From contig OY727096.1 of NCBI GenBank assembly GCA_963402885.1, positions 25,897,820-25,961,819 of the forward strand: a DNA stretch of 64,000 bases. Direction: 5' to 3'. Every line of letters starts with the position of its first letter. Position 1 is the stretch's first letter. The notes beneath the pieces are model-generated. The model made no database searches. It was not told the origin of the DNA and saw nothing but the letters and a program-made list of their open reading frames with translations. Shown here one piece after another: positions 12,601-27,600 of the stretch. The position numbers and the translations under genes were made by a program. The stretch comes from Antedon bifida. Lineage: Eukaryota > Echinodermata > Crinoidea > Comatulida > Antedonidae.

Positions 12601-15600
12601 TTGGGTATGCAGCTAATGCTGCTTACGGTGAAGGATCTGGTGATATTTTGTATGACGATGTGGCATGTGTAGGAAGTGAGATCAGCATTGAAGATTGCGA
12701 CAAAAGTGAACTAAGATCTCACAATTGTTTACATAACGAAGATGCTAGTGTAATTTGTGCAAGTAAGACTTACACTTAAGTGTACATTTTCATTATCATT
12801 TACTTAGAATATACAATTATCTTCTTTTTCTTGTACAGAAAATCACTTTGGGACAAGATTGTTAATTACCTTCAGGAATTTTGTTTTCTTTTTCAGCTAC
12901 TAAATGTTCTTCCTCCTGCCTTCTGCATCCTCTTTCTCCTTCATAATCGCCTTCATCTTGTCCCTTGCCACATCCATTAACCATTTTTTGATCTCTCATA
13001 TCTTTCTCCGTAGTGCTCTTTTTTCATCTACAAACAGTCCAATTTGTCCCAGCCTCACCTTCTTTACCTTCTGTTCATCTAATATATGCTTATACATCAA
13101 TTCAATTTTAATTTGGAGCAAGTCCATATCAAAAGAAACAAACAAAATACAAATAATATTACATATAAATAGTTGCATAACGGAATTTGACTACAGTAAG
13201 GAGAGTTGCATGTTTGCACAACCAAGGTATGAAAAGTACTGTGAAAAGTCCATTTCCTGAATCTTTAATCATTCGAGCAAGTGAATTGCAACTATTTTAA
13301 AACTAAAGATAGAATTACAAATGTATTCATAAAAAAAGAGAATGTGGTTCTTCACAAACATTTAATTATCTATTTATTTATTTCAACAATATTTTGCAAG
13401 GGTGGTCAGCGAGAAACTTAGCATAACTTTCCAATATAGGAACTTGTAACAGTCCTTTGATTGATCTTATGTCTGGCTGCAACAACAACAGTACTGTAAT
13501 ATGTACGGCGCATGGTGTCTGTTAAGGGGCGTGGAACTGATCGTGTCGCAGTCACAGATAACCAAAAACACAGCATCCTGTTTTACCTTGCTTATATTTA
13601 GTGCAGCTACTCTTTTGTCACAGATCACTTTCTCACTCTCTCCCCTAGTGACCTTTCTTTTCCTCCTTTGATTTCTCTGTTTTTTTTTAATTATTTAAAA
13701 TACGTTCTATTTATTAGTAAATTCTGAGTGAAACGCTTTTGTTAAACTTCAATCTTTCGTTTGATTGCAATAAAGTTGTATTCGTATTCGTATTCGTAAA
13801 TTGTATTGTGTATAACAATTTAATTTGATAAGTTAAAAAATTCATTTTAAATTACAGCTAATGTAAATGTTCGACTCGTTGATGGTGCAACTAGTAGTCA
13901 AGGTCGGGTTGAAGTAAATATTGATGGCAATTGGGGCACTGTATGCGATGATAACTGGGATCTTGATGATGCACATGTTGTTTGTAGAATGCTAGGCTAT
14001 CCTGAAGCAGTTGAAGCAGTGCCTGGCGCTCACTATGGTCAAGGGACATTTGATATTTTGTTTGATGACGTTGGATGTACAGGGTATGAAAATAATATTG
14101 CAGAATGCTCAAGTATCAGCACGAACCACAATTGTGGTCATCATGAAGATGCTGGTGTTGTATGTAGAACTATTTGTAAGTACTGTATACTAAAATTAAT
14201 AATATTTATTTTCTCTCTCTCTCATATATATATTATGAATGATATATAAGAAAGCACACTTGGAATACATTTTAATACAGTACCTATACAAATAGTGCAT
14301 ACATGTATTATTACCACTGCAGAATCTAGCTTTCATAAAATATCCTGATATTCCATTTTCCATTACATTATGAATTATCGTTAATAAGGCCCAACATTTT
14401 ACAATGCAATAACAAAATAAAATGATTGTGATACTCTTTGTTTCTTTTAGCAACTGTTCCTCCACCCACTGAGTATTTTACTCTACCATGTAAGTTATAT
14501 TGTTGATTTTCTCTTTTAATTTTCTTAAATTTCATCTACAACAATGTAAAAGATTGTTGAAGATTCCCCTACTACCTGATTCTGAATGCTGTATCTCCAA
14601 ATATTTGCCGAATATCTAAGAATAGTTTTGTAATACAGTATCTCGTTTGTCATCACATGTGGGGCCTGTATCATGTAAGGTAAGGTGAAAGGTTAGGTTG
14701 TGTTTGATAATTGATATGAGATATATGTGATGTACAAAATATTCCTATGATACTGGAGAAATCTAGATACAGTACCACTCAACATACCCCACTCTCCTCC
14801 AATGAATTAGAACTGTATTTCTGCTTAATAGTCTAGTAAACTGTTTATCTTCCAGTAAAAAGGCAAACTAAAAGATCCATTGTCTTTGTAAACAAATGGT
14901 CCTAGTTATATCATTATTGGTTTAAGTTGAGAATGTTATGATGTTCGTTTGTTGTAGTAGAAAGTATTTTGTAAGTCTAATGATACATTCTTAACTTAAT
15001 TACCGTAAATCTTAATTTAAAAAAAAATTATTTCATGTTTAGAATAAAATACTGTTTGTAGTAGTTTCTTAAACCTTTAGATTTTTTTTTTTTAATTCAT
15101 TTTTTTATATTTCTTTTAGCTCTTATATGCGAGCACAGAGATGCACTTTATCAGGTATGTAATTAATGAACTAATAATTTGATAGTTTTATTGTGTAGTT
15201 TATGATCCACACCAGCCAAGAGGTTAAGACAGGGGGTAGCAAACCATAGCCATACATACGGCATAGGTTCAAGTCTCTTTGACCATGCTTATATTTTTAT
15301 TATTGGTCCTAGTCAATAGAGAGCTTTCGATTTCCGAAGAACGACAATATAACTAGGTCAGGTCAATTGATGTATCTTTGGTCGTCGCCTGGACTTTGAA
15401 ACCATCAAACCTGTGTTGAAGTGGTGGGGAGCGAGGACCAATATTCCAATATCTCATGACCTAATTTGATAGTCCGTCGTCGAAAATCGAAAGCCGAACC
15501 CTAATACTAATCTAGTAGACCAATCGTAGCGCACAACTTTGACTCTTTCTGTTGGATTTGACACGTCAAAGTTTCTTTCATTCCGTTACATTACAACACT

Positions 15601-18600
15601 TTTAATTACTGATATTCATTTTTGTAATTTTGTATGTTAGCCTGGAGAAAGCTACACAGAATCATGTGAAGAATGCACATGTGAAATGGACGGCGTTAGA
15701 GGGTATAATTGGAATTGCATTACACATTTAGGATGCTCTTCTGAAACATGTGTGGTAAGTAAATTAAAAATATAGTACATGATAATATGTATATATTTCC
15801 AAAATAATCAAGTATAACACTGTAATTTATATGTGCAGAGATTTATTTGAATATCGAATACATGCAGTGACGTAACGCATGCAGCAAAGGCTCTCAGTTT
15901 GGCGCTCCTAAAGAACCCTCATATTTATTTTGAGTTCTTTATTCCATAGCTTCTGATGATGTTTTGTACATAACTTTATGTTTAATTTTTTATGGAATAA
16001 AAACAATATATTTGTGATTGATTGATTGATTGATTATTATCTACTTAGTTGAAAATTGATTTTTATAAAGTGAAGTTCTATGTTTTTATTGTTGTTGTGA
16101 TGTATAATACACACTCTACATTATTGGAAATTTAAGAATACAGCAACTAATTTTTTTGTTTCACTGCTGTAAAATATACTACATTTCCTACATTGAAATA
16201 TTCATAAAGGTGCCATATTTCATTTTATAGCCTGATTCAATCAAATTTGTCCCTGAAAAATGTAAGGAATGCGAGTGTAATATTGATTCTGGTGAATATG
16301 ATGTTAACTGTGTTGACAGGTGTACAAGAACCTGCCAAGAGGTAAGAACATTGTTAGTTTCAGTTTGTCTATTGCAATATCTTTCTATATCTCAGCAAAG
16401 AGGAAGGAACTTGGTGAACACATTCAATCAAGGAAGAAGCAATTGGATTTGTTAATGGATACATGTATGTCTATTGAATGGGATCCCTACCTGTGTAATG
16501 CTCTCATTCCAAATAGGCATATGGACTCCACTCAAAATGCTGTAGCAGTAACATTGTCTTCATATTCCTTATTTTTGTATAGATGAATAAGAGGGTTTAA
16601 CAGATATATTTAGTAATTTCAATTACATAACATATTTTTATTTTCAAGGGCTATGAATTGGTTTCTGGACCAACTATCTGTTGCTACTGCAGTAAGTAAA
16701 TTGTAGAAATTTATTTATAAATGTAAGCTGAATGTTGGTGTAACTCATTAAACGACCATGCCAAAATTAATCTACTAGTCATACAGTACTGCAGCTACAT
16801 TCAATTTGTTTGTATACTTGTTATGACATGATGTAGCAACCTCTTTTTGGGCTAATCATATACACTGTTTATTGCAGTTTTTCTTTTGTTGTAAATGTAT
16901 TTAAGATATAAACATACGGCTGCATACTGCTGTTTGAGTAAGTAAAATATGTATATTATCTTTCATAGAACCTTTGAACTTCAACTGCACACATACCACC
17001 ATTGCACCAACAACTACTCCATATCCGTCAACTACAAGACCAGGTTAGTAAATTACTTTAAAGATTCAAGGACACTCAAATATCAAACATCTTAGAGTAT
17101 GTTTAGTTTTGGTTTTGTCACATAATAGCATCATAACATAAGTGTTCAGAGTCTTTTAACTAACACTTTTGTTACAAACTGAATGGTCACCGATAAAAAA
17201 CATTAAAACAAATTTTAAAAATAAAATTTGAATGGTGACTTGACTAAGGTCGAAATCAAATCTTATTGAGCTTTTATAAAGCAAAGACCAGTGACGTAAA
17301 AAGTAATCTTTCCCTTGTTCAGTGTGTATGTCGTGCACATAACCCAGTAGGTCTGAACAGACTTTTATTTACATTTCTAAGGCAGATGGGTCATATATAT
17401 ATGTGCCAAAGTTAGATATAGATAACTATGCTCATCCAAATAAGTAACATGATTCCACATTACTCTGACTTAAGTCTAAATAATTTCTTTTATAGGTAGT
17501 GTAGGAGTCTCAGACATTTTGGATGATGCATTTTGCAAAATCACTAGTTCTAAAACAGTATAAATGGGGCTAAACATTTAATTCAGAACTTGTTAGAATG
17601 ATGGCACTCATTAGTGAGTCCTAGTCTTCCCTTTACTCTGACTTAAGTCTAAATAATTTCTTTTATAGGTAGTGTAGGAGTCTCAGACATTTTGGATGAT
17701 GCATTTTGCAAAATCACTAGTTCCAAAACAGTATAAATGGGGCTAAACATTTATTTCAGAACTTGTTAGAATGATGGCACTCATTAGTGAGTCCTAGTCT
17801 TCCCTTTATCTATTATGCAACATGGTGTTATTTTAAAAATAAAAATTCAACTGTTATGTTTAGTGTGTGAAGAACGTTGTGTTTGCCGCGTTGGATGTGG
17901 CTACGAAGCATCATGTCCTAGGTTGGAAAGATGTGGACCTGAATATTGTGACTGTGAAGAGGGATATTTTAACAGTAATGGCCGTTGTGTAGTCCCACCA
18001 GAATGTCCCACAACTACAACAATTGTTACTACTACAAAAACAACAACAGGTCTGTTTGCATTTCTTATTTACGTAATATTGTTAAGGTTTCATTGACGCG
18101 ATGCTATACAGCGTTTATTTAGAGTGTTAGATTTTTGTGTTTTATATACACATCCAACAGCATGAAACTCTATTACAGACGGATAAACTTTAATATATAA
18201 TGTTTGCATTTCTTATTTACGTAATATTGTTAAGGTTTCATTGACGCGATGCTATACAGCGTTTATTTAGAGTGTTAGATTTTTGTGTTTTATATACACA
18301 TCCAACAGCATGAAACTCTATTACAGACGGATAAACTTTAATATATAACTCATTTGAGTCTTGGAGTAGAGTAGAAAGAGTCAATATAGTTACAACCCCA
18401 ACATTAGGTCAGGATTGAACCTTGGGATTGGAAGGCAAGCGCATTAACAGCTACACTCTGCTATTATTCTCTTCTAATTCGTTACATTGCATTGAATAGT
18501 AATGTATATGTGTTTATATTTATTTACAGTTACAACAATGCCTACAACTACAGAACGAGGTAGAGTTATTATTTTTTTTATCATCTAATGCTTATAAATA

Positions 18601-21600
18601 TTTAGCTTTTATGTACCTTTTGAAGGTACTATAGACCGTCATATACTTACTTATTTTACTTTGATGTAGAAACTAGAAGTGTAGTGTAGATAATTTGATT
18701 GCCTACGTTGGCTGGCATCTTTTTGTTTAAGTCAAGGTAGGTCAGAAGTGATTTAAATGAATCAAAGCAGCTCTTTTTCTTTCTAAGATTCAAGAAAATA
18801 TATTATTATTTTGAAATCTAACTTAAACAAAATAATTGACTTAAAAAATAAGTCTAGTATTTTTTTTTTGGCTAAGCAAGTTTGATAAAAACAGTTTTAA
18901 ACATGGCTGTTGGCAAATGGAGTGTTAATTAAAATAAATTATTATTAATATTATTTGTACAAAATGCTCCTATTTTTAAATTGTATTTATTATTTCTCTT
19001 TTCTTTCCAAAAATGTTTATAAAATTCCATTGACTAACATAAATTATAAACAATTTTTTCATCAGAGTGTTATGAGGAAATATCTAAACTTGTCGGAGAA
19101 ATTGAAAAATCTCGAAAGATTAATGATATAGTGGACAGTTTAAGAAGCTCATACCTTGGCTCTGTTGACCCACTTACTGTTGATGAACCAACCACTATCA
19201 GCATTGAATTCTCCAAGTTGACCCATGTAACAGCAGTGGATATCGTTAATAGAGGATCAGGATCGTACAAATTTGTAGTTTCTTACATACCTTTGGGAAG
19301 CACATCAGCAGTAGCTCTAAGAGACAATGACAATGTAATAATTGTAAGTACAACTTATTTTAGTTTTAGATCTAGAGCATTACAGACATTCAATTTCCAT
19401 CATCATTGTATCATTCGCTAAGAGGGCAATATAATCTTATAATTATTTAAACAAATATCAGCTCAGTTACCTGTTAAAAAATAGATTATCCAAATATAAA
19501 ATACATGGATGCTTGCGTAAACTAGAAAGCCACTCCGAGAATGCATACCTCCGCCTACTGTAAAGTTCTCCTACATAAGATTTCTCTAGGAAAAAATATA
19601 TATATATATTTTTGTGTGTTTTAATGCTGTTTGTGATTTAGGCTAATTTCACTACAAGCTTGTGTATGCGAGTTTGGTGTAATGGTTATGTAACAAGCAT
19701 TTCAATTAACAATAGCTTTAGTTGACTAACAATAGAACAGCAACGCGAAAATCAAAGAAGGTGTACATTAAATCAAATTATGTTTTAAAATTACAAATCA
19801 CAAATTATAACTCTTGCCTCTTGTACAAAAGTTTTTTGGACAAGTAGTTCTCGAGAAAATGCAATTTCAGTTTACTTATTACTTTAAGACTGCTCGCCGG
19901 CTTTTGAAAAATTCTGTCCTATCTTTTAACACTAGCAGGTCTGAAAAATTTATATTAAAAAGTGGTCCAGAATTGGGACCATGGTAATCCTGCTAATAAA
20001 CAAACAAACAGACAAACAAACACACGCGATCGATTACATAAACCTCCTTGGCTGAGGTAAATTAACTAAGGCACAGCCAGATATTTAGATCAATACCCAT
20101 GTGATAGCATGTTAATAACATTAATACATCCATGATATATACATTATACGTACATGTTAAAGAAAACATTTTAACATAAAATCCATGACCAAAACATCAA
20201 ACAGGTTAATTTTAATAACTTGATTCACAAATATAACATTTCTTATCCTAATATTACATTTGTACCTTTTTTACAGCAATTCCATGTTGACATAAGTTCT
20301 GAAATGAAGAAGTTTGATCTACCTGGAACTGGACTTGAAAATATCAAATCAATTTCTTTAAGAATTTTAGATATTAATGCAACGCCAGATTTCTCCTTTA
20401 CTGTGGAACTACGTGGATGTGCAACTAATGGTACGTTAATTTTAATTTCAAATAAATTTCATGAATGTTGATTTACTGTAAATATAGAATTACATTTTTC
20501 ACTCAAAAGTTTCTTTCAACTATCTAAAATGTATTATTTAAAAAAGAAACATGCAATGGAAACCAAATGCATCTAAATGTTGTCCAAGGATAGGACTGTA
20601 CTTTTGTTTTGCAAAATATAAAAAAGGTTATTTTACTAAATAAATGTATTAAATTATTATGTTTATATTCCATCAATTACTTGAAGTAATATGAAGCTTT
20701 TGTATAGTTACAATAATAAATTATGCTTTCTTTTTTGTAGTTCCAATAACAACAGTAATGCCAACAACCACTACTGAAATGCCTACAACCACCACAGAGA
20801 TGCCAACAACCACCACAGAGATGCCAACAACCACTACAGAGATGCCACCAACCACAGAAATGCCAACAACCACAACAGAGATGCCACCAACAACAGCAAT
20901 GTCAACAACCACAACAGAGATTCCACCAACAACAGCAATGCCAACAACCACTACAGAGATGTCACCAACAACAAAGATGCCAACAACCACAACAGAGATG
21001 CCACCAACAACAAAGATGCCAACAACCACAACAGAGATGCCACCAACAACCACAACAGAGATGCCACCAACAACAAAGATGCCAACAACCACAACAGAGA
21101 TGCCACCAACAACCACAACAGAGATGCCACCAACAACCACAACAGAAATGCCACCAACAACCACAACAGAAATGCCACCAACAACCACAACAGAAATGCC
21201 ACCAACAACCACCACAATGCAGCCAACAACCACTACTGAGATGCCAACAACAACTACTGAGATGCCAACAACCACAACAGAGATGCCAACAACCACAACA
21301 ATGCTGTCAACTACAGTGTTAGGTAAATTAATATATTATTTTTTTATTATCATTTAATTGATTATCTGGCAACTAACTTTAAATACAATATACAAGAATA
21401 GAAATTGAAAGGGAATAAAGTTACTCACTACTTACTAGTTTGCCACGATGAAATTCATACAATTGACTTCTTAAAAAGTATTTTTTATTTATTAGAATGC
21501 GTTGAACCTCTGCGTCAAATTAAGGAAGGCTTGGAAAAACTACGAACAACCAATGATGGTAAAGGTGCAGAATCCATTACTAGTGGATGGGATATTACCC

Positions 21601-24600
21601 CAAATGATTGGTTAAAGGTTACTTACACACAGCCATTAAGAGTAACAGGAATTGATATCAAGAGTGAAGGTGAAGGAAGTGTGTCTTTTACAGTAAAATA
21701 TGCACGCAAGGGAGATGAGGATTTGACAACAATTGTAGATGATAGCGATACTCCTGTGGTAAGTTATAACTTAAAATTGGTAAGTTTAGCCCTAAGCTTA
21801 GGTCAACAGTTTGTCCTTCCCTTGCAAGTTCTCAGTGATTAACATCTGTCTGTGACGTTTTTGGGACTACAGTAAAAAAAAATTCCTATGTTTTCAGTAC
21901 CACTTTAATTTTTAATACTCTACAAAATCTAAATTGTCATTGAAGTAATGTAGGGCGTTTATCTTCCTACAATATGGGAGACACAACATAAACGAGAAGT
22001 CCAGCCATCTTAGTTGGTATTTAAAAATTAAAAGGATTAAAATTAAAGGAAAATAAAACAGTTTGACAGTAACACAAATTTGACAAATATAATTGTGTGA
22101 TTCATATGCCTATAGGTTTTTGAAAAAGATCTTACTGGCAGCAACAGAGTCCTATTCCCTGGAGATGGAATTAAGGATGTAACTGATGTAGAAATTGTGA
22201 TTGAGAGTGTGTCAGATGGCATATTATCGGTAACACTTGAATTTGTTGGATGTATTGAGTATGGTAAGTTTTTAGATTTAAACTTATATGACCTATTTTT
22301 GTGATAAGGGTTTTTCACAGTACTTATTTGCTATACTGTAAGTTCATTGTCTTCAAAAATGTATTTACTATGATTTGTTGTCAACCCCTATGATTAAAGA
22401 TGTTAATGAATTGAATTATGAATATTAAACAGTATGAATAATTTCACATTTAGTCTTTTAAAATATTTATTTCTATTTACAGAACCTACAACGCAAACAA
22501 CAACAGAGCTGCCAACAACCACAACAGTGCTTCCAACAACAGAGATGCCACCAACAACCACTACAGTGCTGCCAACAACAGAGATGCCTCCAACAACCAC
22601 AACAATTCTGCCAACAACAGAGATGCCGCCAACAACAGTGATGCCAACAACCACAACTGAGATGCCACCAACAACAGTGATGCCAACAACCACAACTGAG
22701 ATGCCACCAACAACAGTGATGCCAACAACCACAACAGAGATGCCAACTACTACTGAAATTATTACTACAACAATAAGTAATTTTGTTTTAGCAGATCATA
22801 GAAATAGTTTTTGAAAAAAAATAATTTGCTAAATAAAGTTTTTTTTTAAAACTAATATTGTTGTGGTACATTTAAGTTTTTATAATTATATTGATATTAT
22901 ATAATTAAAAATGCCATTATTATATAATAGAGGTAATAATCAATTTACTAAATCAAGTATTATATAAATAATAAATAAATTTGTATTCAAATTCAGTTTG
23001 TGGAGAAGAGTGCAACTGCGATGCTGGTTGTGATATTTCTACCGATGAGGCTCCTTGTCCTGTTGTAGAGCACTGTAACCATTGTCCTTGTGAAGATGGT
23101 TATTATCGTGATGACACCTGGGGTATGTGTATACGTACTACAGATGAGTGTCCATGCGAATACAAGGGACAAACATACAGTGTAAGTTGTTATAAATAGT
23201 TTGGAAGTATTCTAATTTCCTTTCGTGTGTCTGTTCTTGATTGATTCAGGTGCTTCTCATTACAGATTTGCGACAACTTAGGTCAGGTCAATCAATGTGT
23301 CTTCAGTCGTCACCTGGACCTAGACCATCAAACCTATGTGTCTAGGTGGAAATCCCTATTACTGTATCAGTCAGTACCTGTTAAAACATCTTCAACATAA
23401 AATAGACGCTGAAATTTGTTTAATTGTAAAACAAGAGATAAATGTATAAATTAAAAAATGTCTTTATGTATTATTATTTATTCCTACCTAATTCTGTCTC
23501 GTTTGGTATGGTATGAACCAACCTTACTATATTATTGTTTTGATATGTTTCTTATAGTATAATGAAGTATTCTGGGAAGGTGAATGCTCTAGGTGTGTAT
23601 GCAATGCTGAGGGAAAGACTGAATGTAACGATGATTGCCGTCTGTCGGAAGAAATATGTGCTGAAGTATGTACCAGTACTGTAGTTCATTCACTATAAAT
23701 GTATATTGACTTGAAACTGTCGTGATGTCTAATAATTTTAATAATATAATGTGTACAGTTTAGATTCTACTCAAGCAAATTATGACACCAAATCCAGACT
23801 TAGACTTAGATTAAATTTCTATCATTAATCTCTAAATCTTCTTCTCTTAAAAAATTAATTTTTATGTATATAAACAGTGTAATTATATTATTTATATAGG
23901 CCTATATATAATTTTTTTTTTCTTATTGAACAATGTAGACATACTATGTATATATCAGTTACAATTTTTGAAATGATAAAAAATATTTTTTTTTTCAGCG
24001 TGGTATGGTTCTTTCTACTGTAGGATGCTGTCAATGTTTGCCACAAACAACTACATTAACAACAACAATTGTTACAACAGAGGCACCAACAACCACTACA
24101 CAAACAACTACAACAGAAACAACAACAACTCGACCAAGAACAACCACGATAAGGCCAACAACAACAATTATGCCTACAAAATCAGTGACAACAGAACAGC
24201 CAACTACCAAGGTTACTACAGTAACGGAAACAACTACTAAAATCGAAACCACTCGGTACACAACAACAGAAAGCACAACAGAAATAACTACAGTAATTAC
24301 CACTGAAAAACCACCACCGACAACAGAGATGCCAACGACCACAACAGAGATGCCAACAACCACAACAGAGATGCCACCAACCACTACAGAGATGCCAACA
24401 ACCACTACAGAGATGCCTACAACCACAACCGAAATGCCTACAACCACAACAGAGATGCCACCAACCACAACGATGATCCAGCCAACCACATATATGGGTA
24501 AATAAGTATAAAATACTGCAACTCAAATTACAAAATAATAGTAACTATATGACAATGTAAATTCTATTTTTAGTCTTCAATTTTATAAATAAATGCTTGT

Positions 24601-27600
24601 GTTATCTTCAAATCTTCATTAGAATGCGTTGAACCTCTACGTCAACTTAAGGAAGGCTTGGAAAATCTTAGAGAAATAAATAATGAAGAAGATGTAGATT
24701 CAGAAACTACCACATCTGGATGGAGTATTGTTATTAATGATTGGCTAAAGGTTACTTATACTCAACCATTGAGAGTAACAGGAGTTGATATCAAGAGTCA
24801 AGCTGAAGGAAGTGTGTCTTTTACAGTTCAGTATGCACAAAAGGGAGATGTGGATTTCACCACCATTGTTGATAATAATGGTGATCCAGTGGTGAGTTTG
24901 TGTAGTTGTTTGGAAAAGGTATTACAAGACTTGTAGATACCTTAGGAACCCCATGTGCAGCATGTGTAGTATTTTCTCCATTCAAATTTATATTATAAGT
25001 CTAGTTGATGTGACATGTTAATGGCGACAGCTCATGAACAAATACAAAATTCTTGTTTTTTATTCCTGCTTTAAACAACAACTACAATCTACATCTCCAG
25101 GTTTTCGACAAAGACCTTACTGGAAACAACGTAAACGATAGAGTGCTATTCAGTGGAGAAGGAATTAAGGATGTAATCAAGATAGAAATTACAGTTGTAG
25201 ATGTATCAGAAGGCATGTCAGTGACAGTGGAATTTGTTGGATGTATTGAGTATGGTAAGTTTTAAATGTCTCTAAAAGAGTAAAATTGTTTTTTTAACGT
25301 AAGCGTTTATTTCACGAATCATATTTACCTAGCTGAAACTTTCAAATTATACTTTACTGTGATATATCATTATTTTCAATGCTGTTTAGAAGTTGTATTT
25401 TGAACAATCAGAATCTTAAAGAACTCCTAAATATTTTGTTTATGTCGAAAATCCTGTGTATAAATTTGTCCTGGGAGCAGGATTGTCACCTTTGAGAGGG
25501 ATAATGAATTAATTCACTTCTGATTATCTATGTCAATTTGCCTAAATATGTACACAAAGTCTAAAACCATGTGTTTTTTTTTACAGAACCTACAACCCAA
25601 ACCACAACAGAGATGCCAACAACCACAACAGAGATGCCAACAACAGAGATGCCACCAACAACCACAACAATTCTGCCAACAACAGAGATGCCACCAACAA
25701 CCACAACAATTCTTCCAACAACAGAAATGCCACCAACAACCACAACAATTCTGCCAACAACAGAGATGCCACCAACAACCACAACAATTCTGCCAACAAC
25801 AGAGATGCCACCAACAACCACAACAATTCTGCCAACAACAGAGATGCCACCAACAACCACAACAATTCTGCCAACAACAGAAATGCCACCAACAACTACA
25901 ACAATTCTGCCAACTACAGAGATGCCGCCAACAACCACAACAGAGATGCCAACTACCACAACTGAAATGCCAACAACCACAACAATGATGCCTACTACAA
26001 AAACGACCATTAAAACAACTGGTGAGTTTAATAAGTAATACTGTATATTAATAAGACATATCTTTAAAACAGTGTTATTGATAGTGTTCACTCATCTGAA
26101 AATAGTCATTCTTATAACCAGAAACCCTATTTAATGTTTTAAAATGTCTGTATACTCTTTGAGGTGCATTCTGAATTCAGACATTTTAATGGATACTTAT
26201 TTCTTGAAGGAAATTGCTTTATCCACCCATTATTTCCTCCATGATCCACCCTTCTCCCTTGCTATCTCTTTATATAAACTGCCTCAATATGATCATTATG
26301 TGTTAGGTTATTGTTTAAAGTTTCAATAACTTTATATCTGACACCTTTTCTTTAATTGTGTATCCTAGAAGTGACCACGACTCCTATGTCCACAACAAAG
26401 ATTACAACTGTACGAACAACGAATATGCCAACAACAATGTTGCCAACTACCACAACAACTACAACCACAATGCAGCCAACAACCACGACAGAAATGCCTA
26501 CAACCACAACCGAAATGCCTACAACCACAACAGAGATGCCACCAACCACAACGATGATCCAGCCAACCACATATATGGGTAAATAAATATAAAATACTGC
26601 AACTCAAATTACAAAATAATAGTAACTAAATGACAATTTAAATTCTATTTTTAGTCTTTAATTTTATAAATAAGTGCTTGGGTTATCTTCAAATCTTCAT
26701 TAGAATGCGTTGAACCTCTACGTCAACTTAAGGAAGGCTTGGAAAATCTTAGAGAAATAAATAATGAAGAAGATGTAGATTCAGAAACTACCACATCTGG
26801 ATGGAGTATTGTTATTAATGATTGGCTAAAGGTTACTTATACTCAACCATTGAGAGTAACAGGAGTTGATATCAAGAGTCAAGCTGAAGGAAGTGTGTCT
26901 TTTACAGTTCAGTATGCACAAAAGGGAGATGTGGATTTCACCACCATTGTTGATAATAATGGTGATCCAGTGGTGAGTTTTTATGTTGTTTGGAAAAGGT
27001 ATTACAAGACTTGTAGATACCTTAGGAACCCCATGTGCAGCATGTTCAGTATGTTCTCCATTCAAATTTATATTATAAGTCTAGTTGATGTGACATGTTA
27101 ATGGCGACAGCTCATGAACAAATACAAAATTCTTGTTTTTTATTTCTGCTTTAAACAACAACTACAATCTACATCTCCAGGTTTTCAACAAAGACCTTAC
27201 TGGAAACAACGTAAACGATAGAGTGCTATTTAGTGGAGAAGGAATTAAGGATGTAATCAAGATAGAAATTACAGTTGTAGATGTATCAGAAGGCATGTCA
27301 GTGACAGTGGAATTTGTTGGATGTATTGAGTATGGTAAGTTTTAAATGTCTTTAAAATAGTAAATTTTTTTTTTTAAGTTTTTTTAAACGTAAGCATTTA
27401 TTTCACAAATCATATTTGCCTATCTGAAACTTTCAAATTACACTTTACATCACATTACATCATTAATTTCAATGTTATTTAGAAATTGTAATATGAACAA
27501 TCAAAATCTTTTGTTTATGTAGAGAATTGTGTGTTTACATTTGTCCTGTGAGCAGGATTGACACCTTTGAGAGGGATAATGAATGAATTCACTTCTGATT

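Noticed and set aside
12904-13260. Hydrophobic Phe/Ser-rich open frame on the plus strand
   Set aside because: Composition reflects the reverse of the antisense Lys/Glu-rich remnant; no splice or start context.
16320-16586. Open frame overlapping a VWC exon
   Set aside because: Out of frame with the exon and running into the intron; the Cys-rich frame is supported by phase on both sides.
20721-21296. Long Val/Gly-rich open frame on the minus strand
   Set aside because: It is the antisense reading of Thr/Pro codon repeats in a PTS exon. The same happens at 24031-24489, 25561-26091 and 27622-27930; the plus-strand frame has proper splice sites and phase.
25530-25988. Gln/Pro/Cys-rich and Asn/His-rich frames in the plus strand over PTS exons
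   Set aside because: Alternative frames of a low-complexity tandem repeat; they break splice phase with neighbouring exons.
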